Assembly: GCA_028698765.1 (NCBI GenBank)
Contig: JAQVVW010000076.1
Span: forward strand, 1 to 6,737
DNA: 6,737 bases
Direction: 5' to 3'
Origin: Methanoculleus sp.
Lineage (GTDB): Archaea; Halobacteriota; Methanomicrobia; Methanomicrobiales; Methanoculleaceae
The notes below the pieces were generated by a model that ran no database searches, was not told where the DNA came from, and worked only from the letters and a program-made list of their open reading frames with translations. The translations under genes and the position numbers were made by a program. This document shows positions 1 through 5,778 of this stretch, piece by piece; the stretch's first letter is position 1, and every line of letters starts with the position of its first letter.

Positions 1-814
1 CCGTGGTAGCAAACCGCAATGGGGCTTCCGCCCGCTCTACGTCAGCCGTGAGTAGTTCATCGCATGCTACCAGGAAGTCGGTGCGCTTCTCCCGGATCCC
101 TGCAATCTTTCCGTTGATTGCAGCGATCTCGCTCTCAATCCGCCGGGCCTCTTCCAGATGGGCCGTCATACGGTCGGCCGGCGCCCCGGTCTCCTCCGGG
201 ACGGGGATCGCCTGGAACCCGGCATCGAGGAGAGTCCGCTCGACCTCTTCGCGGTGCTCGTTCTGCACCACGACGACGATCATGTTTCCGACCACCTTGT
301 CGGAGAAGTACTTCTCGTTCGGGACGCCGATCTCGACGTCCCGGGTTATGTGTCCGGTGAAGACGGTAAACCGCGTATACCCGCGATAGAATTCCAGGTC
401 CAGGGGAACCGCCGTAAACGGTTCAAGTTCCCTCGCGCGCTGCTCGTGCTCCTTCTGCCGCGTCTCCAGTCGCGAGCGCGAACCGACGAGATCCTCGGCC
501 TCTTTCTGGATGACCGGAAGATCCGTCCGGATCATCTCTCTGACCTTCGATGCGGGGAGCCGCTCTTTGATCTCTACGTTCTCGGGATCGATCCCGCACG
601 CATTCTCGATCGCTCTGACTTTGATGAGCGCCGAAGCCGCGTCGCTCGCCCCGGAAAGAGGGTGGCCGATCGATAACCCTTCAGGAGACTCGCTCTCCGG
701 CACGAAGTCCTCGATGTGATAGACGTTGTGCCGGTAGAGTTCTCTGATGATGGTCTCGATCTCGCTCTTTGGGGCTGCGATGAGCAGTCGGCGCATCCGT
801 TCAGGCCTTAACAT
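1..814 (-). CDS. atpI: A-type (V/A-type) ATP synthase subunit I, N-terminal part, cut by window edge
   Basis: This is the start of the large membrane stator subunit (subunit a/I) of the archaeal A1AO ATP synthase, which forms the ion half-channels against the rotor ring and anchors the peripheral stalks. Only the first 271 codons are present; the complete protein is normally about 650 residues, with a C-terminal block of membrane helices that would lie beyond the left edge. What is visible is the cytoplasmic part. It starts MLRPERMRRLLIAAPKSE, the typical opening of the family, and contains charged coiled-coil stretches around residues 110-130 and 220-245 around an alpha/beta core (FTVFTGHI, MIVVVVQNEHREEVERTLLD). 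The ATG at 814 was chosen because AAGGAG (827-822) sits 7 nt upstream. It overlaps the end of subunit H by 14 nt, so translation is probably coupled. A second ATG at 796 would avoid the overlap but has a poorer ribosome site. Known archaeal operons continue with K, E, C, F, A, B and D; that continuation is expected here but not visible. Confidence 0.9.
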   Translation of the reverse strand, partial: MLRPERMRRLLIAAPKSEIETIIRELYRHNVYHIEDFVPESESPEGLSIGHPLSGASDAASALIKVRAIENACGIDPENVEIKERLPASKVREMIRTDLPVIQKEAEDLVGSRSRLETRQKEHEQRARELEPFTAVPLDLEFYRGYTRFTVFTGHITRDVEIGVPNEKYFSDKVVGNMIVVVVQNEHREEVERTLLDAGFQAIPVPEETGAPADRMTAHLEEARRIESEIAAINGKIAGIREKRTDFLVACDELLTADVERAEAPLRFATT

Positions 815-1130
815 GCAGTTGCTCCTTAAACCGTGCAACTATCAAGTCTACAGCTTCGGGGAGGTTCTTGTTCCCGGACGCTTTCAGTGCCTCTGCGCGT
901 GCTTCACCCTCCTTAACAATCTCTGCGTACCTGTTCTGCGCCTGGGCCCGTGCCTCCGCTAAACGCTGATTCCTGTAATCATCGGCACTTTTCTGTGCCT
1001 TGATGATCAGGTTTTCAGCCTCCAGCTCGGCATCAGAGAGGCTTTTCTTCCTCTCCGCCTGCGCATCACGGATCATTGCTTGATACTCTTCTTCAGTTTC
1101 CCTGATGCTTTTCAGGACATCGGTCTTCAT
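801..1130 (-). CDS. atpH: A-type ATP synthase subunit H (peripheral stalk)
   Basis: Subunit H pairs with subunit E to form the coiled-coil peripheral stalk that holds the catalytic A3B3 head against the membrane part of the archaeal ATP synthase. The 109-residue protein starts MKTDVLKSIRETEEEYQ and is almost entirely charged heptad-like helix rich in Ala, Glu, Lys and Arg, with no membrane segment, as expected for this family (about 100-110 residues). A longer reading from an ATG at 1154 adds eight residues (MSREKEGL). I reject it because AAGGAGGG (1142-1135) lies just upstream of the ATG at 1130, and because the likely TATA box near 1180 places the transcript start near 1155, on top of the longer start. 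Its 3' end overlaps subunit I by 14 nt. It is the first gene of the ATP synthase operon in this window. The identity rests on family-like sequence plus the adjacent subunit I. Confidence 0.88.
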   Translation of the reverse strand: MKTDVLKSIRETEEEYQAMIRDAQAERKKSLSDAELEAENLIIKAQKSADDYRNQRLAEARAQAQNRYAEIVKEGEARAEALKASGNKNLPEAVDLIVARFKEQLHVKA

Positions 1131-1154
1131 CAAACCCTCCTTCTCACGGCTCAT

Positions 1155-1190
1155 GAATAATTGATGAAAATAAGCATATATTTATTGTTG
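1155..1190 (-). promoter_or_regulatory. Probable archaeal promoter of the ATP synthase operon
   Basis: Read on the minus strand, positions 1186-1175 give AATAAATATATG, a TATA-like element in a sharp AT-rich dip (1186-1150) within GC-rich surroundings. A TATA centre near 1180 would put the transcript start about 25 nt downstream, near 1155. That leaves a leader of about 25 nt carrying the AAGGAGGG ribosome site (1142-1135) before the subunit H ATG at 1130. The element overlaps the stop codon (1184-1182) of the upstream gene. The position is inferred from spacing rules and was not measured. Confidence 0.55.
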
Positions 1191-1718
1191 TTTGTCCGCT
1201 GAGGTTTTTTCCGCATTCAGATGCTCTACTTCAGCCCCGAGAGGCAGGTTTTCAATCGCTATACCCCCGGGAATCCCGGCAAGCGAGAGCCCGGAAAGCT
1301 CCGTCGACGAGCAGATCAGGTGCTGCTCGGGATGGGTTCCGCGCCGAATATCGCAGGCTAAAAGGATCGCCGGGGCGACCGAGACGACCATCGAGAGCCG
1401 CTTCGAACCCGGATGATCCTTAGGCAGGACGACAAGCGGTATGTGGTAGCGCCGGACCATCTCGAGCATCATGCGGGCCTGCTCGACGGGGCCGCCTTCC
1501 GGCATGGAGACCGCAACCAGGTCGTCGGGGTCGACTCCCTGGCAGTACTCGTCGTCCGGGGCCTCGATGCAGAGCGTAAATCGTGAGCCGGCTTTCGCCA
1601 CAAGCAGAAAAGAGCGCTCTCCCCGGATGATGAGAGGTTCGCCGCCGAGAGGGACGGTCATCCCGCCCGGCCCGGTGGGGAGTCTCCCGGAAGCGCCGCC
1701 TTCAGACTTCTTCGACAT
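1182..1718 (-). CDS. Hypothetical 178-residue soluble protein upstream of the ATP synthase operon
   Basis: I do not recognise this family. The protein has no signal peptide, membrane helix or known catalytic motif that I can name. Residues 1-20 are Ser/Gly/Pro-rich and probably disordered. Residues 25-160 alternate hydrophobic strands and helices (PLIIRG, SFLLVAK, DLVAVSMPEGG, HIPLVVLPKDHPGSKR, SVAPAILLACDI, HLICSSTELSGL), which suggests a small alpha/beta fold. The DHPGSKRLS and CSSTELSGL segments are the most motif-like. The C-terminus is charged and ends KTSADKQQ. It overlaps the preceding zinc-ribbon gene by 17 nt, so the two are probably co-transcribed and translationally coupled. The ATG at 1718 has no clear Shine-Dalgarno, which fits coupling. 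The in-frame ATG at 1661 (MTVPLGGEPL) is a credible alternative start that would drop the low-complexity N-terminus and the overlap. Codon use and GC-rich third positions match its neighbours, so it looks like a real gene. Confidence 0.75.
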   Translation of the reverse strand: MSKKSEGGASGRLPTGPGGMTVPLGGEPLIIRGERSFLLVAKAGSRFTLCIEAPDDEYCQGVDPDDLVAVSMPEGGPVEQARMMLEMVRRYHIPLVVLPKDHPGSKRLSMVVSVAPAILLACDIRRGTHPEQHLICSSTELSGLSLAGIPGGIAIENLPLGAEVEHLNAEKTSADKQQ

Positions 1719-1857
1719 CTTCGGACTGGCAACTCGGGCACATCGGCCGCTTCCCTATGCCCTTGAACCGCTCGCCGCACTCTTTGCAGCGGTAATTCTT
1801 GCCCTTTACCCGCTCGCCATCAAACTCAATATCGACCGGTCCACCGACTGTACACAT
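1702..1857 (-). CDS. Small zinc-ribbon protein (51 residues)
   Basis: A short frame encodes a 51-residue protein starting MCTVGGPVDIEFDG. It carries two zinc knuckles, CKEC (residues 24-27) and CPSC (residues 40-43), separated by 12 residues. The CxxC-x12-CxxC spacing with the YRCKECGERFKG and KRPMCPSCQS contexts is typical of a rubredoxin-like zinc ribbon that binds one metal ion. Such small archaeal ribbons are usually nucleic-acid or protein binding; the specific role is unknown. A cysteine at residue 2 is not part of the pair. The start is supported by GGTGAT (1868-1863), a good match to the archaeal anti-Shine-Dalgarno, 5 nt before the ATG. The stop lies 17 nt inside the following 178-residue gene. 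The gene follows a terminator-like hairpin and is probably the first gene of its own small operon. Confidence 0.8.
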   Translation of the reverse strand: MCTVGGPVDIEFDGERVKGKNYRCKECGERFKGIGKRPMCPSCQSEDVEEV

Positions 1858-1861
1858 TCGA

Positions 1862-1898
1862 GATCACCAAAAGAGAGAGTGGAGGGCAGAGGATAAAA
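1862..1898 (-). promoter_or_regulatory. Possible promoter and ribosome site for the zinc-ribbon gene
   Basis: On the minus strand TTTTATCC (1898-1891) resembles a weak archaeal TATA box. It lies about 35 nt before the ATG at 1857, which would give a short leader of roughly 10 nt. GGTGATC (1868-1862) is the ribosome binding site. The T-rich stretch directly follows the hairpin at 1950-1901, so it may instead, or also, be the U-tract of the upstream terminator. Confidence 0.35.
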
Positions 1899-1950
1899 CC
1901 CTATCGCGGCACCCCGGGCGGGCAGGGGTGGCCCGGGAGCCGCGAGATAG
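1895..1950 (-). terminator. GC-rich hairpin plus T run ending the pilus operon
   Basis: Seven nucleotides after the stop codon of the T2SSF gene lies a long imperfect inverted repeat. An outer stem pairs 1950-1939 with 1910-1901, with a 2-nt bulge. An inner 7-bp stem CCCGGGC/GCCCGGG encloses an 11-nt loop. On the minus strand it is followed by GG and then TTTTA (1898-1894). This is the form of an intrinsic terminator and it sits exactly at an operon boundary. An alternative inner pairing (CACCCC with GGGGTG) excludes the 7-bp stem, so the fold could differ. Archaeal termination often needs only T-runs, so the hairpin's function is inferred. Confidence 0.55.
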
Positions 1951-1957
1951 CGCAGCC

Positions 1958-3901
1958 CTAGATGACGACGGTGAAGACCACGAGCGCGATGATGAGCATC
2001 ACAGCCGCGTGCTTGACGCCCGCCTGGAGCGACCCCTCCCCCATCTGCCCGGCGATAAGGCCCGAGAAGAGTGCCTGAATGAGGCACCCGTGGTAGAGGA
2101 GGCGTTCGAAGGTTATGATCGGGGTGCTCCCGATCGGCACCGGGCTGCCGGCCAGGTCGCCGGCGGTGAGGGTATTGAGCTCGGCGAGCGCAGAGAGGAA
2201 CTGGGTATCGATGACGGCCACGACGAAGAGGAAGACGATGAAGACCAGGTAGACGATGGCGGTGTAGATGAACATCTCGGACCGTCTCTCGCGCTTGAGG
2301 TTCTCCGAGATCGCTGCATCGCGGGCTGCAATGTTCAGCACTTCGCCGATATCGCCGGTCATCCGGCTCGCCGTCGTGATCAGGGTGACCACCCGCGCTA
2401 TGGTGGGGGTGCGTATCCGCACCTCGAACCGGACAAGCGCCTCCTGGACGCTCGCGCCCCACTCGATATCGCGCTGGATCTTCCTGATCTCGTAGGTCAG
2501 CACGCCGAGATCGGCCTTTACGAGGACCTGGATCGCCTGCGCGAGGGTCAGGCCCACCTGGTTTATCCCGGAGAGACGGTGCAGGAACTCGGGGATGCTC
2601 GCCTCGATATCCATCACCTTCCTTCTCCAGAGCTGGTGAAAGATGCCGAAGGGAAGGAGGACGATCAGCAACGCCACGATCAGGTGATCGTCCAGCACGT
2701 CGATGAGGATCTCGAGATCGGGATAGGCCGGGGTCGAGAGGAGGGTGAGAAGGACGTAGGCGAGCGCGACCGGCACCGTCACGTAAAACGTCCGGTTCGG
2801 CTTGATAAGGAACGCCCGGAGGGGGTGGCGCAGGAAGGATCGGAACCCCTTCACCTTATCGTAGCGCTCCAGTCTCTCGAAAGACGGCTCGTTTCCAGGC
2901 TGCTTATCGACCCGGACGTCGCCGAACTCATGGAGCCATCTCGCCTCCGTATACCGTTCAACCGTCTCCGTCTTGAACGAGACGGCGTCGATTGCAAGGA
3001 TGAAGAAGAGCGATCCGACCGGGACAAGGAGGTAGATGACGATCGAGAGCTGCATCACGGGAGCGCTGCTCACAAAACCCATGACGACCATGACGATGAT
3101 GAGGAAGAGCGGGCCCGCGACAAAGAGCGTCACGTACATCTCGGCTGCCATCTGGAGCGTGGAAAGGAAGGTCTTCTGCTCGAACCGGGCATCCTCCTGG
3201 TACATCCGGACCCGGGTTTCAAGGAACCCGAGTACGTCCCCCCCACTCTCGGTCACCGAGATGAGATCCTGGACGAACTCCTGTAGTTTCTCCGATGGGG
3301 TCGTCTCCTGCAGGTGCCTGAGCGCCGTGATCAGGTCGTAGCCGAAGTAGTCGGTGTCCCGGACGACGCGGCGGAACTCGTGAACCACTTCGCCGTAGAT
3401 CGCCGCGTTCTCGCTGATCGACCGGAAGATCGTCACCATCTGCGCGCCGCCCCGGCGCAGGGCATACATGTAAGAGACCGCGTTGTGCAGCAGCAGGTTG
3501 ATCCGGGTCGCCCGGTTCTTCTTCACGAGAGACGGGTAATACAGGAAGAAGAGGTAGGCTGCATCGGCGGCGAGGACGAAGATGACGGCGGTTAGAACGA
3601 CCTGAAGGATCATGACCGCGGTCCCGGTCAGTTCGAGCGCCGGTATACCGACGCCGAAGATGTTATGAATCCCGATATGGAACTGCGGAAGCGAGGAGAG
3701 ATTCATCACGAGGTATCCTGCTATCGCACAGAAGAGGCCGAAGAGCCCGGACGCGAGGAACGTGCGCAGGAGGTAGCGGTCAAGCGTGATCCCCATGTTC
3801 GCCGCGACGAGGGCGTTGTGGAGGTCACGGTAGCGCAGGGGATCGCTCTCCACTCTCCGGCGGATGAAGCGGCGGAACTGCGCGCAGAAAGGAGGTATCA
3901 C
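1958..3901 (-). CDS. Archaeal type IV pilus assembly membrane protein (PilC/TadC-like, two T2SSF domains)
   Basis: This is the polytopic membrane platform that works with the adjacent ATPase to assemble type IV pilin-like subunits; it belongs to the GspF/TadC/FlaJ group. The 647-residue protein has two copies of the T2SSF domain. The first covers about residues 136-275 and includes the signature TESGGDVLGFLE (217-228). The second covers about 435-560 and includes ASRMTGDIGEVLNIAA (511-526). Hydrophobic segments lie near 45-67, 83-121 (probably two), 255-279, 284-306, 372-391, 399-421, 543-564 and 629-647, giving roughly eight or nine membrane helices. A duplicated T2SSF layout of this length is typical of archaeal pilus systems and longer than single-domain bacterial TadC. 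The start is GTG at 3901, inside the ATPase stop (GTGA, 4-nt overlap), with GGTGA upstream in the ATPase 3' end, so the pair is tightly coupled. It could serve an adhesion pilus or another pilin-like filament; archaellum FlaJ is less likely because no archaellum genes are nearby. Confidence 0.88.
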   Translation of the reverse strand: MIPPFCAQFRRFIRRRVESDPLRYRDLHNALVAANMGITLDRYLLRTFLASGLFGLFCAIAGYLVMNLSSLPQFHIGIHNIFGVGIPALELTGTAVMILQVVLTAVIFVLAADAAYLFFLYYPSLVKKNRATRINLLLHNAVSYMYALRRGGAQMVTIFRSISENAAIYGEVVHEFRRVVRDTDYFGYDLITALRHLQETTPSEKLQEFVQDLISVTESGGDVLGFLETRVRMYQEDARFEQKTFLSTLQMAAEMYVTLFVAGPLFLIIVMVVMGFVSSAPVMQLSIVIYLLVPVGSLFFILAIDAVSFKTETVERYTEARWLHEFGDVRVDKQPGNEPSFERLERYDKVKGFRSFLRHPLRAFLIKPNRTFYVTVPVALAYVLLTLLSTPAYPDLEILIDVLDDHLIVALLIVLLPFGIFHQLWRRKVMDIEASIPEFLHRLSGINQVGLTLAQAIQVLVKADLGVLTYEIRKIQRDIEWGASVQEALVRFEVRIRTPTIARVVTLITTASRMTGDIGEVLNIAARDAAISENLKRERRSEMFIYTAIVYLVFIVFLFVVAVIDTQFLSALAELNTLTAGDLAGSPVPIGSTPIITFERLLYHGCLIQALFSGLIAGQMGEGSLQAGVKHAAVMLIIALVVFTVVI

Positions 3902-5508
3902 CGGATCAACTCACCAAGGTCGTCAAGGGAGGCGAGCACGCGGTCGCGCTGGACAGCCCAGGCCTGGATGATCCGGGCAACCGCCCTGTAGTCCCTGATG
4001 CCCTGTTCGTGCATCGCAAGCAGGACGGTTCGCCGGACCCGGAGTTCTTCCTCGAGCTGGCTCCGGCTCCAGCCGCGATACTCCATGATCTCAGTAAATA
4101 TCCGGGATCGCCCGGAATAGGAGAATGTATCGGCCACAGGGTCGTACTCGAAGACCGTGTTCACCTGGAAGTTCCCGGTGAGGGGATCGATCCCGGCGAG
4201 CTCGACGATCTCACGGCATCTCCTCACGCGGTCGCGCCCCCGGTGGGTGAGCGCCTGAACCGATATGACGTCGAGTGCCTGGAGCATGTTCCTCGGCACG
4301 TTGAGCGGTTCGCTCCCGAGACGGTGGATCGCCGCGTCGACGTCGCTCGCGTGCATCGTGGAGAACGTCGTGTGTCCGGTGTTCATCGCCTGAAAGAGCG
4401 TCTGGGCCTCGCTCCCCCGGACTTCCCCGACCAGGATGTACTCGGGGCGCTGCCGCATCGCGGCCTTGAGCAACTCGAACATCTGGATGATGGTGGTACC
4501 GGTTCCCTCGGAGACGGTATCGCGCGTGACGCTCGCAACCCAGTTCTCGTGGTAGAGCGTGATCTCCCGGGTGTCCTCGATCGAGACGATCTTTGAGAGA
4601 GGGGGAATGAAGAGGGCGGCCGCGTTGAGCGAGGTGGTCTTTCCCGACGCCGTGCCGCCGACAAAGAGCAGGCTCTTGTTGTTCTCGATCGCCATCCAGA
4701 AGTAGACGATCTGGTCGATATCGAAAGTGTTCGATTCGAACAGTTCCACGGGCGTAAACGGCGTCTCACGGAACTTCCGGATGGTGAACGATGTTCCGCG
4801 GGGGGTGACTTCGTTGCCGAACGAGAGCTGCAGCCTCGAGCCGTCGGGGAGGGTCGCGTCCACGAGCGGGCTGCCTATCGAGACATGCTTGCCCGAACGC
4901 TGGGCGAGCGTGATCGCGAGCGAGTTCAGGGTCGGCTCGTCGAACCGGATCGTCGTTCTGATGTTCTGGTGTTTGCGGTGGTAGAGGAAGAGAGGGATCT
5001 TCGTGCCGTCGCAGGAGATATCCTCGATCCCGGGATCTCTCATCAGGGCGTCGATGCGCGACCACCCGAGGAAGTTGCGCTCGAGGTAGTAACGGATCCG
5101 GAATATCGAAGCATCGGGAAGGGCGAGGCCGTATTCCTCGAGCAGATCCTGTATCTTCCTCGCGAGGACTGCCCGACGGTCGGAGGCCGTGTCGTGATCG
5201 TCGAGGATCAGGACGTCACGGAGGTCCGCAAAGAGCCTCTCAAGGAGCTCGTACTCGAAGTCCGAGAGCACCGGTTCGAAGAGAAGGTACTCGGCCTGGT
5301 TCGTCTCTCTGTTGCGGGCTATCACGACGAGCGCGAGTCCCTCGGTGACCCAGTAGCGGTCAAGTTCTTCGTAGGCTGAAGGGATCTCCGCTTCCACGAG
5401 GAGTCCGTGCGCCTCAGGGCTATACTCGCCGGGAGGGACGCCACGTCTCCGGGAACGGAGAACGCGTTCAAGAAAGCGGGCAGCCGGGTTATCGCTCCCC
5501 GATATCAT
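3898..5508 (-). CDS. Archaeal type II/IV secretion system ATPase (PilB/TadA/GspE superfamily)
   Basis: This cytoplasmic hexameric ATPase powers extension of type IV pilus-like filaments through the membrane protein encoded just downstream. The 536 residues show the family motifs in order: N-terminal alpha-helical region (1-150), an N2-type domain with DPGIEDISCDG (158-168) and PLVDATLPDGSRLQ (214-227), Walker A GGTASGKTT (284-292), Asp box SIEDTREI (309-316), Walker B region YILVGEVRGSEA (357-368), and His box TGHTTFSTMHASD (377-389). All catalytic residues look intact. A helical C-terminal tail (about 470-536) extends past the core. The ATG at 5508 is the first start in the frame after upstream non-start codons; its ribosome site is weak. 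The stop overlaps the next gene's GTG start by 4 nt. No pilin or prepilin peptidase is nearby, so the substrate must be encoded elsewhere. It is closest to archaeal adhesion-pilus ATPases; assignment to a named system would be a guess. Confidence 0.9.
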   Translation of the reverse strand: MISGSDNPAARFLERVLRSRRRGVPPGEYSPEAHGLLVEAEIPSAYEELDRYWVTEGLALVVIARNRETNQAEYLLFEPVLSDFEYELLERLFADLRDVLILDDHDTASDRRAVLARKIQDLLEEYGLALPDASIFRIRYYLERNFLGWSRIDALMRDPGIEDISCDGTKIPLFLYHRKHQNIRTTIRFDEPTLNSLAITLAQRSGKHVSIGSPLVDATLPDGSRLQLSFGNEVTPRGTSFTIRKFRETPFTPVELFESNTFDIDQIVYFWMAIENNKSLLFVGGTASGKTTSLNAAALFIPPLSKIVSIEDTREITLYHENWVASVTRDTVSEGTGTTIIQMFELLKAAMRQRPEYILVGEVRGSEAQTLFQAMNTGHTTFSTMHASDVDAAIHRLGSEPLNVPRNMLQALDVISVQALTHRGRDRVRRCREIVELAGIDPLTGNFQVNTVFEYDPVADTFSYSGRSRIFTEIMEYRGWSRSQLEEELRVRRTVLLAMHEQGIRDYRAVARIIQAWAVQRDRVLASLDDLGELIR

Positions 5509-5611
5509 CGCGACATCCGCACCTGAAACGGGTCCGTAAAAATCTTCGCAACCCCTGGATTACTGACGGATTTCTGCATGTTCTCTGTGACCCATCTGTT
5601 GTGAGTTCCAA

Positions 5612-5633
5612 TCCGGGGTCGCGATGCCCCGGA
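5612..5633. repeat. GC-rich inverted repeat in the divergent intergenic region (left copy)
   Basis: TCCGGGG (5612-5618) and CCCCGGA (5627-5633) form a perfect 7-bp inverted repeat around an 8-nt spacer that itself contains the palindrome TCGCGA. It lies about 100 nt upstream of the pilus ATPase start. It would fall in the ATPase leader if the TATA element at 5676-5669 is used on the minus strand. It could act as an operator or as a leader RNA hairpin. The sequence GCGATG-CCCCGGAG (5621-5634) recurs at 5691-5707. Confidence 0.5.
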
Positions 5634-5666
5634 GTTGCCTGAGATACTAGGGGATCTGGCGGCGAA

Positions 5667-5690
5667 TAGATATAAATATGCTTTTTCTTC
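5667..5690. promoter_or_regulatory. Strong TATA element, readable in both directions
   Basis: In the minus direction TTTATATC (5676-5669) is a near-perfect archaeal box A, preceded by the purine-rich run GAAGAAAAAG (5690-5681), which looks like a BRE. It would start a pilus-operon transcript near 5646 with a leader of about 138 nt. In the plus direction TATAAATA (5671-5678) would start a transcript near 5700 with a leader of about 80 nt to the KaiC-like gene. The BRE-like run favours the minus direction. The actual transcript starts are inferred from spacing only. Confidence 0.55.
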
Positions 5691-5699
5691 GCGATGACG

Positions 5700-5725
5700 C
5701 CCCGGAGGGTTATAGATTCTCCGGG
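5700..5725. repeat. GC-rich inverted repeat in the divergent intergenic region (right copy)
   Basis: CCCGGAG (5701-5707) and CTCCGGG (5719-5725) form a perfect 7-bp inverted repeat with an 11-nt AT-rich spacer containing TATAG. It lies just upstream of the KaiC-like gene. The left arm plus its preceding GCGATG (5691-5696) repeats the sequence at 5621-5634, apart from a 3-nt insertion. It may be a regulator binding site or a 5' leader hairpin. Confidence 0.5.
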
Positions 5726-5744
5726 TGTTGCGCAGAACCAGAAC

Positions 5745-5768
5745 GCTTTAATCGTTTTCCTTATATAG
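5745..5768 (+). promoter_or_regulatory. Candidate proximal promoter of the KaiC-like gene pair
   Basis: CTTTAATC (5746-5753) and CTTATATAG (5760-5768) are both TATA-like on the plus strand. The first would give a leaderless or nearly leaderless transcript for the ATG at 5779. The second matches box A better but predicts a transcript start near 5790, past that ATG, which would favour an in-frame GTG at 5803. Which one is used cannot be settled from sequence. Confidence 0.35.
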
Positions 5769-5778
5769 ACAATGTGAT

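Noticed and set aside
158..676. Plus-strand open frame antisense to ATP synthase subunit I
   Set aside because: The minus-strand reading matches subunit I and continues in frame with a strong ribosome site; the plus frame has no family features.
1799..3286. Long plus-strand open frame (495 codons) antisense to the T2SSF gene
   Set aside because: It is extremely rich in Asp, Glu, Arg and His with no domain pattern, as expected from the opposite strand of a GC-rich gene. The minus-strand frame has clear membrane helices and two family domains.
4009..4596. Plus-strand open frame (195 codons) antisense to the secretion ATPase
   Set aside because: It lies across the Walker and His box coding region of the ATPase and shows no independent motif.
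5600..5635. tRNA-like T-loop (GAGTTCCAATC)
   Set aside because: The flanking bases do not form a T-stem and no acceptor or anticodon arms can be built around it.
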